Below the pieces are notes generated by a model. It saw nothing but the letters and a program-made list of their open reading frames with translations. It ran no database searches and was not told the origin of the DNA. The position numbers and the translations under genes are program-made. 64,000 nt of DNA from Nitrosopumilaceae archaeon (GTDB taxonomy: Archaea > Thermoproteota > Nitrososphaeria > Nitrososphaerales > Nitrosopumilaceae): the NCBI GenBank assembly GCA_035631875.1, contig DASQHX010000006.1, positions 1-64,000 on the forward strand. The letters are read 5' to 3'. Shown here in pieces: positions 9,072 to 17,406 of the stretch (position 1 is its first letter; the number at the start of each line of letters is the position of its first letter).

Positions 9072-10694
9072 TTGAAAACTCTACATCTTTCAATAATCAT
9101 AGTACTTGTAATAATAATTTCAGGTACTGTGAAGGAAGTATACGCGTATGGATCGGATGGAGGAAACATGATACCATCTCCACAACCTATTCAAAATAAT
9201 ACAAACAATATAGAGATTCAAAATATCGGAGTCCAGCCTTCAACCATTAAGGTTGGAGATACCTTTACAGTCACTGCAACTTTGGTCAACAACTCTCCAA
9301 ACCCAATATTTGTGGATCATGGTGCATGCGAGGCTCCCTTCTCTGTAACCTTTGATAACTACGTTCTAGTCAGCGAAAATAACATAAATTGTACTACTCA
9401 AATGATATTGCAAAAACTAGATGTAGGTACAAAGATCACTGCGACAAGCCCATATCTAGATCTTGTTTATCACGCAATAGATGTTGGAAATACAAATGCT
9501 ACAATAACTTTCCGATATGGTATGTGGGATCTAGCTACACAAGGAAATATTGAAAAGACAATTTCAAAATCGTTTCAATTTATGATATACGATCACAATA
9601 CAGGAATTCCATCTCTTAATTATGTAGAACATCCTGTCATGATTCTAATAGATTCACCATTAAAACAGGTTCAATCTGGAATTGCTGCAAACGATGTCAA
9701 GTGCAATGCAGGATTTCAGTTAATTTTCAAGGCAGAAGACTATACTACTCCAGCTTGCGTCCAACCTGAAACTGCAACCAAACTTATTCAAAGAGGTTGG
9801 GCTCTGGACACAACTTCACCAGTGCCTTTTATCAAGAAAATGGAGATAGAAGGATTACAACAAACTTACACGGTCGGTCAGCCAATTAATGCTACAGTAA
9901 AGTATACTGGATATTCTTGGTATCGAGAGCCTGATGTAAAAATCTTGGATGCAAACGGTACTCAGATCTGGTTCAATTGTGCATATTGTTATACCCGTTC
10001 AGAAGCAATACAATCTCCTTCACTTGGAACTTTTATCTATCATGTGAGAGAATATAGCAGCAATAATCCTCCAGTGATTAACAAAACAGGGACTTACACT
10101 ATGGTTGCCACACTTGACAACAAAACAGCAGAAGCAAAGTTTGACATTATTCCGGCAAGCTTACAGCAAACAATTCCAAATCCAATCTACAATTCAACCT
10201 CTTCTAATGGTCCAGAGTTCAAGGTCGGTCCAGATCTTCTAGGTCCATTACCACACCAATTGGTATTTTTTATGAAATCCAATTCAACTGCAAAGATATT
10301 TGTCGAATATACATCCAATGAACCAAACACAGGAACACTTCCAAGTTATTCTAGCGTTTATGTTGGTAAGGGGGGAAACTTTACTCCACTTATGACATCG
10401 GATGTAACCATAATTGCAGATCCATCATCAATTCCTAAGAACAAAGGTTCGGATACTAGAGTTGTGTACACTGTAACTGCAAAGGAAGGAGTCAAGGGAG
10501 TTTATTGGATATTTCTGGTACAATTTTGCAGAGTAATGCCTCTTGCCATTGATATCAATAGTTTGACTATTAGTCCATTTGACATACCAGTCCAGACGGG
10601 AATAATGCATTGTCCAGCTCAATTTCTTGAAGGAAAAATTCTTGGAATTTCAGGGGGAACTGCAGAATACAAGATAGGACAACCTGTGCAATAA
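9072..10694 (+). CDS. Secreted thaumarchaeal surface protein with GIAAxDVKC module
   Basis: 540 residues from a TTG start, with an N-terminal hydrophobic signal (about 5-26). An Ig-like beta domain (about 45-170; STIKVGDTFTVTATL) is followed at about 195-255 by a block common in thaumarchaeal exported proteins (SPLKQVQSGIAANDVKC, then ACVQPETATKLIQRGW, with two conserved Cys). Further Ig-like segments follow (VGQPINATVKYTGY; CAYCYTRSEA). The protein has several Asn-x-Thr/Ser sites, compatible with surface glycosylation. No enzyme motif was seen. It starts 91 bp after the preceding secreted protein and probably has its own promoter. A copy of its first codons persists just downstream at 10700. 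Confidence 0.75.
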   Translation: MKTLHLSIIIVLVIIISGTVKEVYAYGSDGGNMIPSPQPIQNNTNNIEIQNIGVQPSTIKVGDTFTVTATLVNNSPNPIFVDHGACEAPFSVTFDNYVLVSENNINCTTQMILQKLDVGTKITATSPYLDLVYHAIDVGNTNATITFRYGMWDLATQGNIEKTISKSFQFMIYDHNTGIPSLNYVEHPVMILIDSPLKQVQSGIAANDVKCNAGFQLIFKAEDYTTPACVQPETATKLIQRGWALDTTSPVPFIKKMEIEGLQQTYTVGQPINATVKYTGYSWYREPDVKILDANGTQIWFNCAYCYTRSEAIQSPSLGTFIYHVREYSSNNPPVINKTGTYTMVATLDNKTAEAKFDIIPASLQQTIPNPIYNSTSSNGPEFKVGPDLLGPLPHQLVFFMKSNSTAKIFVEYTSNEPNTGTLPSYSSVYVGKGGNFTPLMTSDVTIIADPSSIPKNKGSDTRVVYTVTAKEGVKGVYWIFLVQFCRVMPLAIDINSLTISPFDIPVQTGIMHCPAQFLEGKILGISGGTAEYKIGQPVQ

Positions 10695-10699
10695 GAAAA

Positions 10700-10747
10700 A
10701 TGAAAACTTTACATCTTTCAATTATTCTAATTGTTTCAAAAATTTAG
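10700..10747 (+). pseudogene. Relic duplicate of the preceding gene's signal-peptide start
   Basis: ATGAAAACTTTACATCTTTC reads MKTLHLSIILIVSKI then stop. This matches the first residues of the gene at 9072 (MKTLHLSIIIVL) at protein and DNA level, five bases after that gene's stop codon. It is best explained as the surviving 5' end of a tandem duplicate whose body was deleted. Confidence 0.65.
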
Positions 10748-10808
10748 TGGTTTAAAATAATACAAATTATTTTGATAAAAACGCAATCTAATCCAAGATC
10801 TTTTAAAA

Positions 10809-10840
10809 TTTCCAAAATGGGAAAGATCGGTTTTATATAT
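10809..10840 (+). promoter_or_regulatory. Shared 20-bp promoter motif plus TATA box (PEFG/Hcp set), copy 1
   Basis: TTTCCAAAATGGGAAAGATC at 10809-10828, an inverted-repeat-like TTTCC/GGGAAA followed by GATC, abuts a TATA box (TTATATAT, about 10833-10840). The leader then reads CGGGTTTGGGGTTTG into the TTG start at 10873. Near-identical copies lie at 17249, 23827 and 29342. Confidence 0.8.
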
Positions 10841-10872
10841 TTGCAGAACTAATATCATCACGGGTTTGGGGT

Positions 10873-11628
10873 TTGAATAGAGTTCTTGTTATTCCGATAA
10901 TTATATCTCTAGGGCTGATTGCAGGACTACATACACCTGCATTTGCAAATCCTACCATCTCCACTTTTAATGACAAGACAACTTTTCTTACCGCAACTGG
11001 GGCCACACCTGCAACGGGCCCATTGCCAGATCTAGGACGAATTCCTGGAGGAGCTGCTGCAAGCCAGACAGTTGGGAGTGCGACATTTAGCATAGCAGCT
11101 CCTAGCAGCGAATTGTTCATAGGAACATCTGGAGTAGGTGGCATCACTAATAATGATTGGACACTACGACTTCCAGGTCCTGACATTGCAATCTCTGATG
11201 TTGAAAATCTCAATATTGATCTTGCTAGCCCTGTTTTTTCGCTTGGTTTTGACTTTGTCAAACCTCAAACAGATCCTAACATTAATGCACCTTTCGGTCC
11301 TTCAGTGTTTACAATCACGCTCAAAAACGGTGCCACGTTTGTTGACTCTTTTACAGTTACCTCGCCATCTGCTGCTTTTCCAACTGACTCTGCTGATTTT
11401 GTTGGAGTATCAAGTGATACGGCCTTTAACAGAGTAGAAATCAGAGAGACCACTGGAGGAATCGACAATGAATTCTTCGGCCAAGTATATACAGGAACAA
11501 CCCCACTACATGGTCCATCAATTCCAGACTTTCCATTCTCGTATAGCTTGGTAATCATGTTTGTTGCAGTAGCTGCGGTGTATGTTGCAATAAGACAAGG
11601 AATGGTTCCAAACTTCAAGCGTTTTTAA
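10873..11628 (+). CDS. PEFG-CTERM exported protein
   Basis: 251 residues from a TTG start, with a signal peptide (to about residue 26, LHTPAFAN). The mature part is a beta-rich domain (TISTFNDKTTFLTATG; FSLGFDFVKPQ; FTITLKNGATF) resembling bacterial PEP-CTERM 'choice-of-anchor' domains. The C-terminus is the archaeal PEFG-CTERM sorting signal: IPDFPFSYSLVIMF, a transmembrane helix, then a basic end GMVPNFKRF. Such tails are thought to be processed by an archaeosortase and attached to the cell envelope. The start is fixed by the promoter motif and TATA box 40-60 bp upstream. The last 110 bp are almost identical to those of the gene at 17403. Confidence 0.85.
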   Translation: MNRVLVIPIIISLGLIAGLHTPAFANPTISTFNDKTTFLTATGATPATGPLPDLGRIPGGAAASQTVGSATFSIAAPSSELFIGTSGVGGITNNDWTLRLPGPDIAISDVENLNIDLASPVFSLGFDFVKPQTDPNINAPFGPSVFTITLKNGATFVDSFTVTSPSAAFPTDSADFVGVSSDTAFNRVEIRETTGGIDNEFFGQVYTGTTPLHGPSIPDFPFSYSLVIMFVAVAAVYVAIRQGMVPNFKRF

Positions 11629-11640
11629 CTAGATTAATTT

Positions 11641-11690
11641 TTAAAATAAAAAATTTGAAAAGTAGTTTTGTAGCAAGCCTATCTCGCTAA
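11641..11690. repeat. Degenerate copy of the dispersed repeat (leader part)
   Basis: The AT-rich leader AAAATTTGAAAAG..TTTTGTAGC and a decayed core (AAGCCTATCTCGC) lie downstream of the PEFG gene. Confidence 0.45.
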
Positions 11691-11741
11691 ATCACTTTAC
11701 AATCCAAGAACTTTTAATTTCAAGCAAGTCTATGGTATGAT

Positions 11742-12239
11742 GTGACAAAAACTTCAGAAAAACTTTCAGAGAAGGTAAGCGATTATTACTTTTTAGATTC
11801 CGAAAATCAAAAAATTAATCTCTCTAAATTATTTGGCAAAAAGAACGATCTAATTCTTATCCATAACATGGGCAAAACCTGTCCTTACTGTACAATGTGG
11901 GCTGATGGCTTTAATGGCCTGTTGCCTCATCTGGAGGATCGTGCTACGTTTGTAGTCTCATCACCAGACGAGCCTGCAACCCAAAAAGAATTTGCAAACT
12001 CACGAAGATGGAAGTTTAAGATGGTCTCTACCAAAGGAACATCCTTTGCAAAAGATATGGGATTTGAAAAAGATGGAATGCCACAACCTGGAGTTTCCGT
12101 ATTCTACAAAGACGGTGACAAAATAATACGTGTTGGCCATGATAACTTTGGGCCAGGAGATAGATTTTGTCCAACTTTCCCTTTGTTTGATCTATTAAAA
12201 GACGGTACAAATAACTGGCAAGCGAAATTCAAATACTAG
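11742..12239 (+). CDS. DUF899-like thioredoxin-fold protein
   Basis: 165 residues from a GTG start, cytoplasmic, with no signal peptide. The thioredoxin-like active-site segment is GKTCPYCTMWADGFNG (CxxC = C-P-Y-C, about residues 46-49). It is followed by LEDRATFVVSSPDEPA, GMPQPGVSVFYKDGDKI and FGPGDRFCPTFPLFDLL, the pattern of the DUF899/AhpC-TSA-related family. It is likely a thiol oxidoreductase or peroxiredoxin-like protein; the physiological substrate is unknown. It stands alone, 127 bp ahead of an alcohol dehydrogenase gene. Confidence 0.8.
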   Translation: MTKTSEKLSEKVSDYYFLDSENQKINLSKLFGKKNDLILIHNMGKTCPYCTMWADGFNGLLPHLEDRATFVVSSPDEPATQKEFANSRRWKFKMVSTKGTSFAKDMGFEKDGMPQPGVSVFYKDGDKIIRVGHDNFGPGDRFCPTFPLFDLLKDGTNNWQAKFKY

Positions 12240-12366
12240 TGTTATTCAAATTTCTAGTGCATGCAGTTCAAAAACCATTCAAACTAGAACTCTGTTAGTG
12301 ACTGGATTCATAGCTGTCAATAATTAAATACGAAAGCATGAATTATCAATCAAGGAGAAAAAAATA

Positions 12367-13413
12367 ATGAAAGTTAATGGGTATGCAGCACAAAAAGCAA
12401 AGGCATCTCTTGCACCATACTCATTTGAAAGACGCGAGCCAGGACCCTTTGATGTTCTAATCGATATTAATTACTGCGGAATCTGCCATACCGATATACA
12501 CCAAGTAGGTGACGAATGGGGAGGCTCGCAATTTCCAATGGTTCCAGGTCATGAGATTACTGGAATAGTGTCACAAGTTGGTCCCAAAGTGACTAGATAC
12601 AAAAAAGGCGACAGGGTGGGAGTAGGATGCTTTGTAGATTCGTGTCGCAAGTGCGAGCCCTGCAAAAAAAACCTAGAGCAGTATTGTACGGGTGGAATGG
12701 TAACAACATACAACGGATTTGAAAGAGATGGAACTCCAACCCAAGGCGGATATTCAAACAATATAGTTGTAGATGAAAACTATGTGCTAAAAATTCCAGA
12801 CAATCTTCCACTGGATAGGACAGCGCCACTTTTGTGTGCTGGAATAACACTCTACTCTCCTTTAATGCACTGGAAGGCAGGACCAGGAAAAAAAGTTGCA
12901 ATAATTGGTCTTGGTGGCATAGGCCACATGGGAGTAAAAATTGCACATGCATTGGGTGCCGAAGTTACAGTTCTTAGTCACTCACTAAAAAAACAAGAGG
13001 ACGGAAAAAAACTTGGAGCTGATTATTTTTATGCCACATCTGATCCTGCAACGTTTGAAAAACTAAAAGGACATTTTGATCTTATCATAAATACCGTATC
13101 AGCAGAGCTTGACTGGAACCAGTACCTGGAACTTTTAGCCCTTGATGGTGCAATGGTTGTAGTTGGAATTCCAGAAAAGCAAACACCTGTTGGTTCGTTT
13201 CCACTGGTTGCAGGCCGCCGCAGTCTTGCAGGTTCATTAATTGGTGGAATAAAAGAGACACAAGAGATGCTTGATTTTTGCTCTAAACATAACATTGCAA
13301 GCGAGATAGAAATAATACCAATTGAAAAGGTAAATGAAGCTTACAAGCGCGTACTAAACAGCGATGTTCGATACAGATTTGTCATTGATATTAAATCACT
13401 TGAAAAACAGTGA
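12367..13413 (+). CDS. Zinc-dependent alcohol dehydrogenase, NAD(P)-type (CAD/YahK-like)
   Basis: 348 residues, the normal size for a medium-chain dehydrogenase. The catalytic zinc site is CGICHTDIH...PGHEITG with the distal Cys. The structural zinc site is [20 protein letters not shown]. The nucleotide-binding Rossmann motif is [18 protein letters not shown] (about residues 180-197). The spacing and the GGYSNN segment are those of the cinnamyl-alcohol/YahK group, which reduces aldehydes with NADPH. Here it may detoxify or interconvert aldehydes and alcohols. A purine-rich ribosome-binding stretch (GGAGAAA) lies before the ATG. Confidence 0.92.
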   Translation: MKVNGYAAQKAKASLAPYSFERREPGPFDVLIDINYCGICHTDIHQVGDEWGGSQFPMVPGHEITGIVSQVGPKVTRYKKGDRVGVGCFVDSCRKCEPCKKNLEQYCTGGMVTTYNGFERDGTPTQGGYSNNIVVDENYVLKIPDNLPLDRTAPLLCAGITLYSPLMHWKAGPGKKVAIIGLGGIGHMGVKIAHALGAEVTVLSHSLKKQEDGKKLGADYFYATSDPATFEKLKGHFDLIINTVSAELDWNQYLELLALDGAMVVVGIPEKQTPVGSFPLVAGRRSLAGSLIGGIKETQEMLDFCSKHNIASEIEIIPIEKVNEAYKRVLNSDVRYRFVIDIKSLEKQ

Positions 13414-13470
13414 TCCAAAACAAGACCCTGATGGTTTTGTTCCTTAAACTATTCGAATCTAAAAAATATA

Positions 13471-13743
13471 TCAACTAGATTTTTGTGGATCCGGGCCTTG
13501 TGGCTTCATTGGTGCTGCCATGACTACCTCGGTAATCCACTCGCACTTGATGTCAGCTTTGGTATGATGGTCCTCAACCATCTCTTTGTTAGGAGCCTCA
13601 AGTAAACAAAAACATACACGTGATTCTCTGTTGTAGAACAGGTTGATGTGTCTGACACCAAACTCATCGCGCGGTGATTGACATAGTTCTTTTAGATTGT
13701 CTTCTGAAAATGGTACCTTGTGAACATCAAGAAATATTGGCAA
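13471..13743 (-). CDS. DUF4242-family small protein
   Basis: 90 residues. The pattern is that of DUF4242 proteins (ferredoxin-like alpha/beta barrels sometimes annotated as nickel-binding): MPIFLDVHKVPFSEDNLKEL, then GVRHINLFYNRESRVCFCLL, then EAPNKEMVEDHHTKA with a conserved His pair. It is convergent with the alcohol dehydrogenase gene, 57 bp apart. Function unknown; a signalling or metal-binding role has been suggested for the family. Confidence 0.75.
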   Translation of the reverse strand: MPIFLDVHKVPFSEDNLKELCQSPRDEFGVRHINLFYNRESRVCFCLLEAPNKEMVEDHHTKADIKCEWITEVVMAAPMKPQGPDPQKSS

Positions 13744-13898
13744 TATGTTGTGAGAGATTCTTCTAGTTTATATTATTTATTATCATTTTTTCATTTTCAT
13801 TTAATTTTTGAATTTTAAATTATTTTGTTAAAAAATAGGCGTCTGTGTTTATATTTATGAATTTTATAACATATGTGAATTTGGAAGCCCCAACAAAC

Positions 13899-14930
13899 AT
13901 GAATTCTGAAAAATTAGAAATTGAGCATGGTGCTGAAAATTCAGAAGAGCAAGCATTACAAATAATTTCAAAGATAAAGGAAAAACTTGATTGCTGTTAT
14001 GATAAGAATGGCCCAGCAGCCCAAATAGGCAGCGAACCGCTATGGAATGCAATAGCACAGCTCAAGTATAAAGGAACAAAATTAAGATTGATCACAGAGA
14101 TTACCAAAGAAAACATTGCCTACTGCAAAACCATGATGAGATATTTTGATGTCCGTCACATGGATGGCGTTAAAGGAAACTTTGGAATATCTGATGGAGT
14201 GGAATATGTTGGCAATATGCTTGCATTTGATGGCAAGCCAGAAACGCAACTTATCCACATGAATGATAAACCATTCATAGAGTTACAACAATTTCTGTTT
14301 GATACTCTATGGAGTAAGGCAATTCAAGCTAGAGAAAAAATTAAGGAAATCGAACTAGGCCTTGATAAAGAGTTTATTGAAACAATTAAAGATCCTTTAG
14401 AGATACAACAGCTTGTTCACAATCTTTTAAAATCTGCCACATATGAGATACTAATATTATTTTCCTCAATCAACTCGTTTTATCGTGCAAAACAGGAAAA
14501 CATTTTAGAAATGCTAAAAGAATCTGTAGAGCGCGGCGTTAATGTAAGATTGCTAGCACCAGCAGAAGAAGATACCATAAAAGAAATATCTGAAAGAAAA
14601 TTAAAGGAAAGGCGAAAGCAAATTCACATCCAACACATTCGAAAGCCTTTACAAACTAATATTATTACTCTGATAATAGATCAGACAATTTCACTTTCTA
14701 TAGAAATTAATGATGACACCAAAGAAACACTCAAAGAATCTACGGGACTTGCCACCTATTCAAACAGCGAATCAAATGTTTCCTCATGCGCATCCATATT
14801 TGAGAGCCTTTGGATACAATCAGAACTGGATAAACAGAACAAAATAAAGCAAGTCTATTTTCAGGTGTTCAAGGGGTTTGGGCTCAAAGACGAAACTTAC
14901 AAGCGTAGTTGGCAGAATGAAAACAGCTAG
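13899..14930 (+). CDS. Orphan PLD-like sensor protein lacking its kinase
   Basis: 343 residues from the ATG at 13899; an in-frame GTG at 13845 and ATG at 13857 exist, but a TATA-like TTTATATTT at about 13847 argues for the later start. The first half matches the extracytoplasmic-type input domain found in thaumarchaeal histidine kinases (ISKIKEKLDCCYDKNGP; TKLRLITEITKENIAYCKTM; FDVRHMDGVKGNFGISDGVEY; FLFDTLWSKAI). The second half is a related repeat of the same fold (VHNLLKSATYEILILFSSIN; FESLWIQS). Both lack HKD motifs. No HisKA or HATPase domain follows, so this is a free-standing sensor or adaptor. It lies upstream of a ferredoxin and the TRASH/MinD/cyclase genes. Confidence 0.72.
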   Translation: MNSEKLEIEHGAENSEEQALQIISKIKEKLDCCYDKNGPAAQIGSEPLWNAIAQLKYKGTKLRLITEITKENIAYCKTMMRYFDVRHMDGVKGNFGISDGVEYVGNMLAFDGKPETQLIHMNDKPFIELQQFLFDTLWSKAIQAREKIKEIELGLDKEFIETIKDPLEIQQLVHNLLKSATYEILILFSSINSFYRAKQENILEMLKESVERGVNVRLLAPAEEDTIKEISERKLKERRKQIHIQHIRKPLQTNIITLIIDQTISLSIEINDDTKETLKESTGLATYSNSESNVSSCASIFESLWIQSELDKQNKIKQVYFQVFKGFGLKDETYKRSWQNENS

Positions 14931-14975
14931 ATCAAAAAATCTAATCTTTATATCATATTATGATTTGAATTAATT

Positions 14976-15158
14976 ATGCTAAAAATTACATGGGACGATA
15001 AAATTTGTACACATTCAGGTAATTGTGTAAAAAGTCTTCCTTCTGTATTTCAAGTAAAGGATGGAAAATTTGTTATCATTCCAGACGGTGCACCTGAGGA
15101 TCAAATTCGTAAAACTGTACATGCATGTCCATCTGGTGCCTTGCAAATTCGAGAATAA
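14976..15158 (+). CDS. Small mono-cluster ferredoxin (Fer4_19-like)
   Basis: 60 residues. KICTHSGNCVKSLPSVF and HACPSGALQIRE give Cys at about 11, 17 and 50, the arrangement of the divergent 4Fe-4S mono-cluster domain (Fer4_19), which usually uses three Cys plus another ligand. It is a probable small electron carrier. It is followed 42 bp later by a TRASH-like mini-protein, all in one direction. Confidence 0.8.
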   Translation: MLKITWDDKICTHSGNCVKSLPSVFQVKDGKFVIIPDGAPEDQIRKTVHACPSGALQIRE

Positions 15159-15199
15159 TGATTAATTACAATAATATTAAAAAATAAGGACAGAGGACG

Positions 15200-15373
15200 A
15201 TGCAAAATGATGAGCAGAAAAATACATGTGCGATGTGTGGAAAAAAAATTGACGAACCAAAAAAACAAGTTTTAGTCGAGAAAATTGATAATGCAAATTA
15301 TATTTTTGATAGTGAAGATTGCGCATTGATCTTCAAGAGATTTAGAAGCTTGTATGGAAGCAGTTTCGGATAA
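15200..15373 (+). CDS. TRASH-like zinc-finger mini-protein
   Basis: 57 residues from an ATG preceded by an AGAGGA ribosome-binding-like stretch. TCAMCGKKIDE, a spacer, then IFDSEDCALIFKRFRSLYG form a C-x2-C...D-x2-C zinc-binding motif of TRASH/YHS type. The N-terminus of the cyclase-like protein at 16342 has the same motif (TCMLCGNTI...VFDTEQC...LSGVYG), so the two are paralogous zinc modules flanking a MinD-like ATPase. It was found by eye as an open frame. Confidence 0.65.
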   Translation: MQNDEQKNTCAMCGKKIDEPKKQVLVEKIDNANYIFDSEDCALIFKRFRSLYGSSFG

Positions 15374-15443
15374 TGTTTTGATTTTCATATTTTCCAAATA
15401 CTCTTTAGAAATTCCTAAATACATATGACACAATTTTAGAACG

Positions 15444-16313
15444 ATGGCCAAGTGCATTGCTTTTCATTCATACAAGGGCGGTACTGGAAAAACAACAATA
15501 GCATGCAATTTTGCAGCTGCATTGGTAAAAAAAGGATACAAAGTATTTCTGCTCGATCTAGATGTTTCTGCCCCTAGCATACAGGCCTATTTTGAGAAAT
15601 CACCAAAGAGATGGGTTAATGACTTTTTAATTAATGAAGCAGATGTTGATGATTTAGCCACTGATATGACAAATGTCATTACTGAACATGACAAACAAAA
15701 TGCTTCATCAAATGAAAATAGTAAGAAAGGAAAACTATGGGTTGGTTTTTGCAATCCAAAAAAAGAAGAGATATACAAACTTGAGGGTGGAAAAGAAGAA
15801 ATTTCAAAGATGCAACTGCTTCGCAAGTTTATACTTTTAAGAGAACAACTGATTTCGGAATTTGGAGTAGACTATATAATAATTGATACTAGTCCTGGCA
15901 TAAGATATTGGTCAATTAACGCATTGGCAGTAGCTGACATATTATTTCTAACACTCAAGATGGGTGATTTGGATATTGATGGCACAAAAAAGATGGCAGA
16001 TGATATCTATGGCTCCTTAACAAAGTTTGGCGCCAAATCATATCTAATTTTAAACAGAGTTGCAGGCTTTTGTGTCCCTAATATAATAACCAAATCCTTG
16101 TCTGAAAATAATCCAAGTGTTCTAGTTCAGCAAGGATCTGATGTTAATGATAGGATTTCTAAAACGGTAGGAATGGACGTGATATCTGCAATTCCATGCT
16201 ATTGTGATATTCAATTTAGCAGAAAGGAATTTCTGACCGTACTAAAACATCCTGATCATCCTTTTGCGGATCAAATCAAACGTCTCTCCGAAGATGCTCA
16301 AGTTAAAGTTTAA
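15444..16313 (+). CDS. MinD/ParA-family ATPase
   Basis: 289 residues. Deviant Walker A motif YKGGTGKTT (about residues 9-17), switch I region FLLDLDVSAPS, and Walker B-like YIIIDTSPG (about 146-154). The C-terminal part carries a PxxYCD segment and an amphipathic end. Such ATPases dimerise on ATP and position or regulate partner proteins. No ParB or segregation gene adjoins. It lies between two TRASH-domain proteins, and only 28 bp separate it from the cyclase-like gene, so co-transcription and joint function are likely. Confidence 0.88.
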   Translation: MAKCIAFHSYKGGTGKTTIACNFAAALVKKGYKVFLLDLDVSAPSIQAYFEKSPKRWVNDFLINEADVDDLATDMTNVITEHDKQNASSNENSKKGKLWVGFCNPKKEEIYKLEGGKEEISKMQLLRKFILLREQLISEFGVDYIIIDTSPGIRYWSINALAVADILFLTLKMGDLDIDGTKKMADDIYGSLTKFGAKSYLILNRVAGFCVPNIITKSLSENNPSVLVQQGSDVNDRISKTVGMDVISAIPCYCDIQFSRKEFLTVLKHPDHPFADQIKRLSEDAQVKV

Positions 16314-16341
16314 GCATATCTTTTTTCACTAGCAAGTATCT

Positions 16342-17100
16342 TTGACATCGATTACTTGCATGTTATGCGGAAACACAATTTTAGGTGAACCAATATTAGA
16401 TTCTGATCTTGTTTTTGATACCGAACAATGCAGGCAAACATATAGAAAATTATCAGGAGTATACGGGCATAATATTTCAGATATGGGATTGCCAGACGTA
16501 CTTAATGCCAATTTTTTCTTTATTGATGTGATTGGTCTTTCAGACCCATCTTTATCAGTAAAGAAACAGATAACAAAGATAGATGTTCTTAACAAATTAA
16601 TTGGTTCTTGTAACGTTTTTTTTACAACGCCAAAAAGCAGAAAAATTATTTTACCAACTGGAGATGGAATGGCCATCGGATTCCTTTTGAATCCTGAATT
16701 ACCACTACAACTTGGCATACAATTTCAACAAAAACTTGCTGAATATAATAAAGACAAACCTGCAGAGGATATAATTGGTGTACGAATCGGCTTGAGCTCT
16801 GGTCCTGTGTTTGTACATAATGACATTAACAATAACAAAAATTTGTGGGGACCTGGAATGGTATTGGCTCGGCGTGTCATGGATTTAGGTGATAATCTGC
16901 ATATATTGATTGCAGACAGACTAGCTGAAGAATTAATTGGATTAAAAGACGAGTATAGAGAGATTATAACACCAATAGCGGAATATGAAATTAAACATGG
17001 ACAAATAATAAAGCTATATTCTGTGCATTCTAAAGAATTTGGCAATCCAAAATTGCCTGAAAAAGTTATTGCGTATATTGCTAAAAAAAATCAAGGATAA
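16342..17100 (+). CDS. TRASH zinc finger fused to class III nucleotidyl cyclase-like domain
   Basis: 252 residues from a TTG start. N-terminal zinc finger (about 5-42; TCMLCGN...DTEQC). From about residue 50 a class III adenylyl/guanylyl cyclase fold follows: FFFIDVIGLSDPS supplies the first metal Asp, ILPTGDGMAIGF the second, then VRIGLSSGPVFVHN and NLWGPGMVLARRVMDLG. In the last motif the transition-state Asn of the usual VNxAAR is replaced by Val, while an Arg remains. The metal site looks intact but catalysis may be altered; it could be a weak cyclase or a nucleotide sensor. It follows the MinD-like ATPase at 28 bp. Confidence 0.75.
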   Translation: MTSITCMLCGNTILGEPILDSDLVFDTEQCRQTYRKLSGVYGHNISDMGLPDVLNANFFFIDVIGLSDPSLSVKKQITKIDVLNKLIGSCNVFFTTPKSRKIILPTGDGMAIGFLLNPELPLQLGIQFQQKLAEYNKDKPAEDIIGVRIGLSSGPVFVHNDINNNKNLWGPGMVLARRVMDLGDNLHILIADRLAEELIGLKDEYREIITPIAEYEIKHGQIIKLYSVHSKEFGNPKLPEKVIAYIAKKNQG

Positions 17101-17119
17101 TTTTTAAAAGATATTTTTT

Positions 17120-17200
17120 ATAAAAAAATTGGAAAGGAGTTTTGTAGTGAACCTTACAGGACGCGATTCAAAAACTATGAATGAATCAACATCTATTTCT
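17120..17200. repeat. Dispersed palindromic repeat copy
   Basis: Leader TTGGAAAGGAGTTTTGTAG, core GTGAACCTTACAGGACGCG, then GATTCAAAAACTATGAATGA, a tail also seen at 40160-40258. Together with the promoter at 17249 and the small frame at 17305 it accounts for the roughly 300-bp gap. Confidence 0.6.
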
Positions 17201-17248
17201 ATGAATTATTTTGAGAAAAATGAGATTTAAATTATAAAATTTTAACAC

Positions 17249-17280
17249 CTTCCAAAAATGGAAAGATCATCTATAAATAT
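17249..17280 (+). promoter_or_regulatory. Shared 20-bp promoter motif plus TATA box, copy 2
   Basis: CTTCCAAAAATGGAAAGATC at 17249-17268, followed at once by TATA (CTATAAATAT, 17271-17280) and a leader GATCTGGGTTTGG like those of copies 1 and 3. The TTG at 17305 is in the position where copy 1 has its gene start. Confidence 0.8.
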
Positions 17281-17304
17281 ATACAAAATATTGTAGATCT
17301 GGGT

Positions 17305-17406
17305 TTGGAATTAAAGTATACATCAATTAGAATAATTTTTCCATCTACGATAATTAGCATGATTGGATTTCCAACTCATGACACTGATACAATGGTGATA
17401 TTATGA
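17305..17406 (+). CDS. 33-residue upstream frame coupled to the PEFG gene (signal-peptide relic or leader peptide)
   Basis: From TTG at 17305 the frame reads MELKYTSIRIIF...IISMIGFPTHD... for 33 codons and ends TGA at 17404-17406, overlapping the ATG of the next gene as ATGA. It resembles the signal peptide of the PEFG protein at 24638 (MKNFTYISIF...IIALIGFSSHD), so it may be the remnant of a lost PEFG gene whose promoter now serves 17403. The exact overlap would permit translational coupling. Confidence 0.4.
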   Translation: MELKYTSIRIIFPSTIISMIGFPTHDTDTMVIL

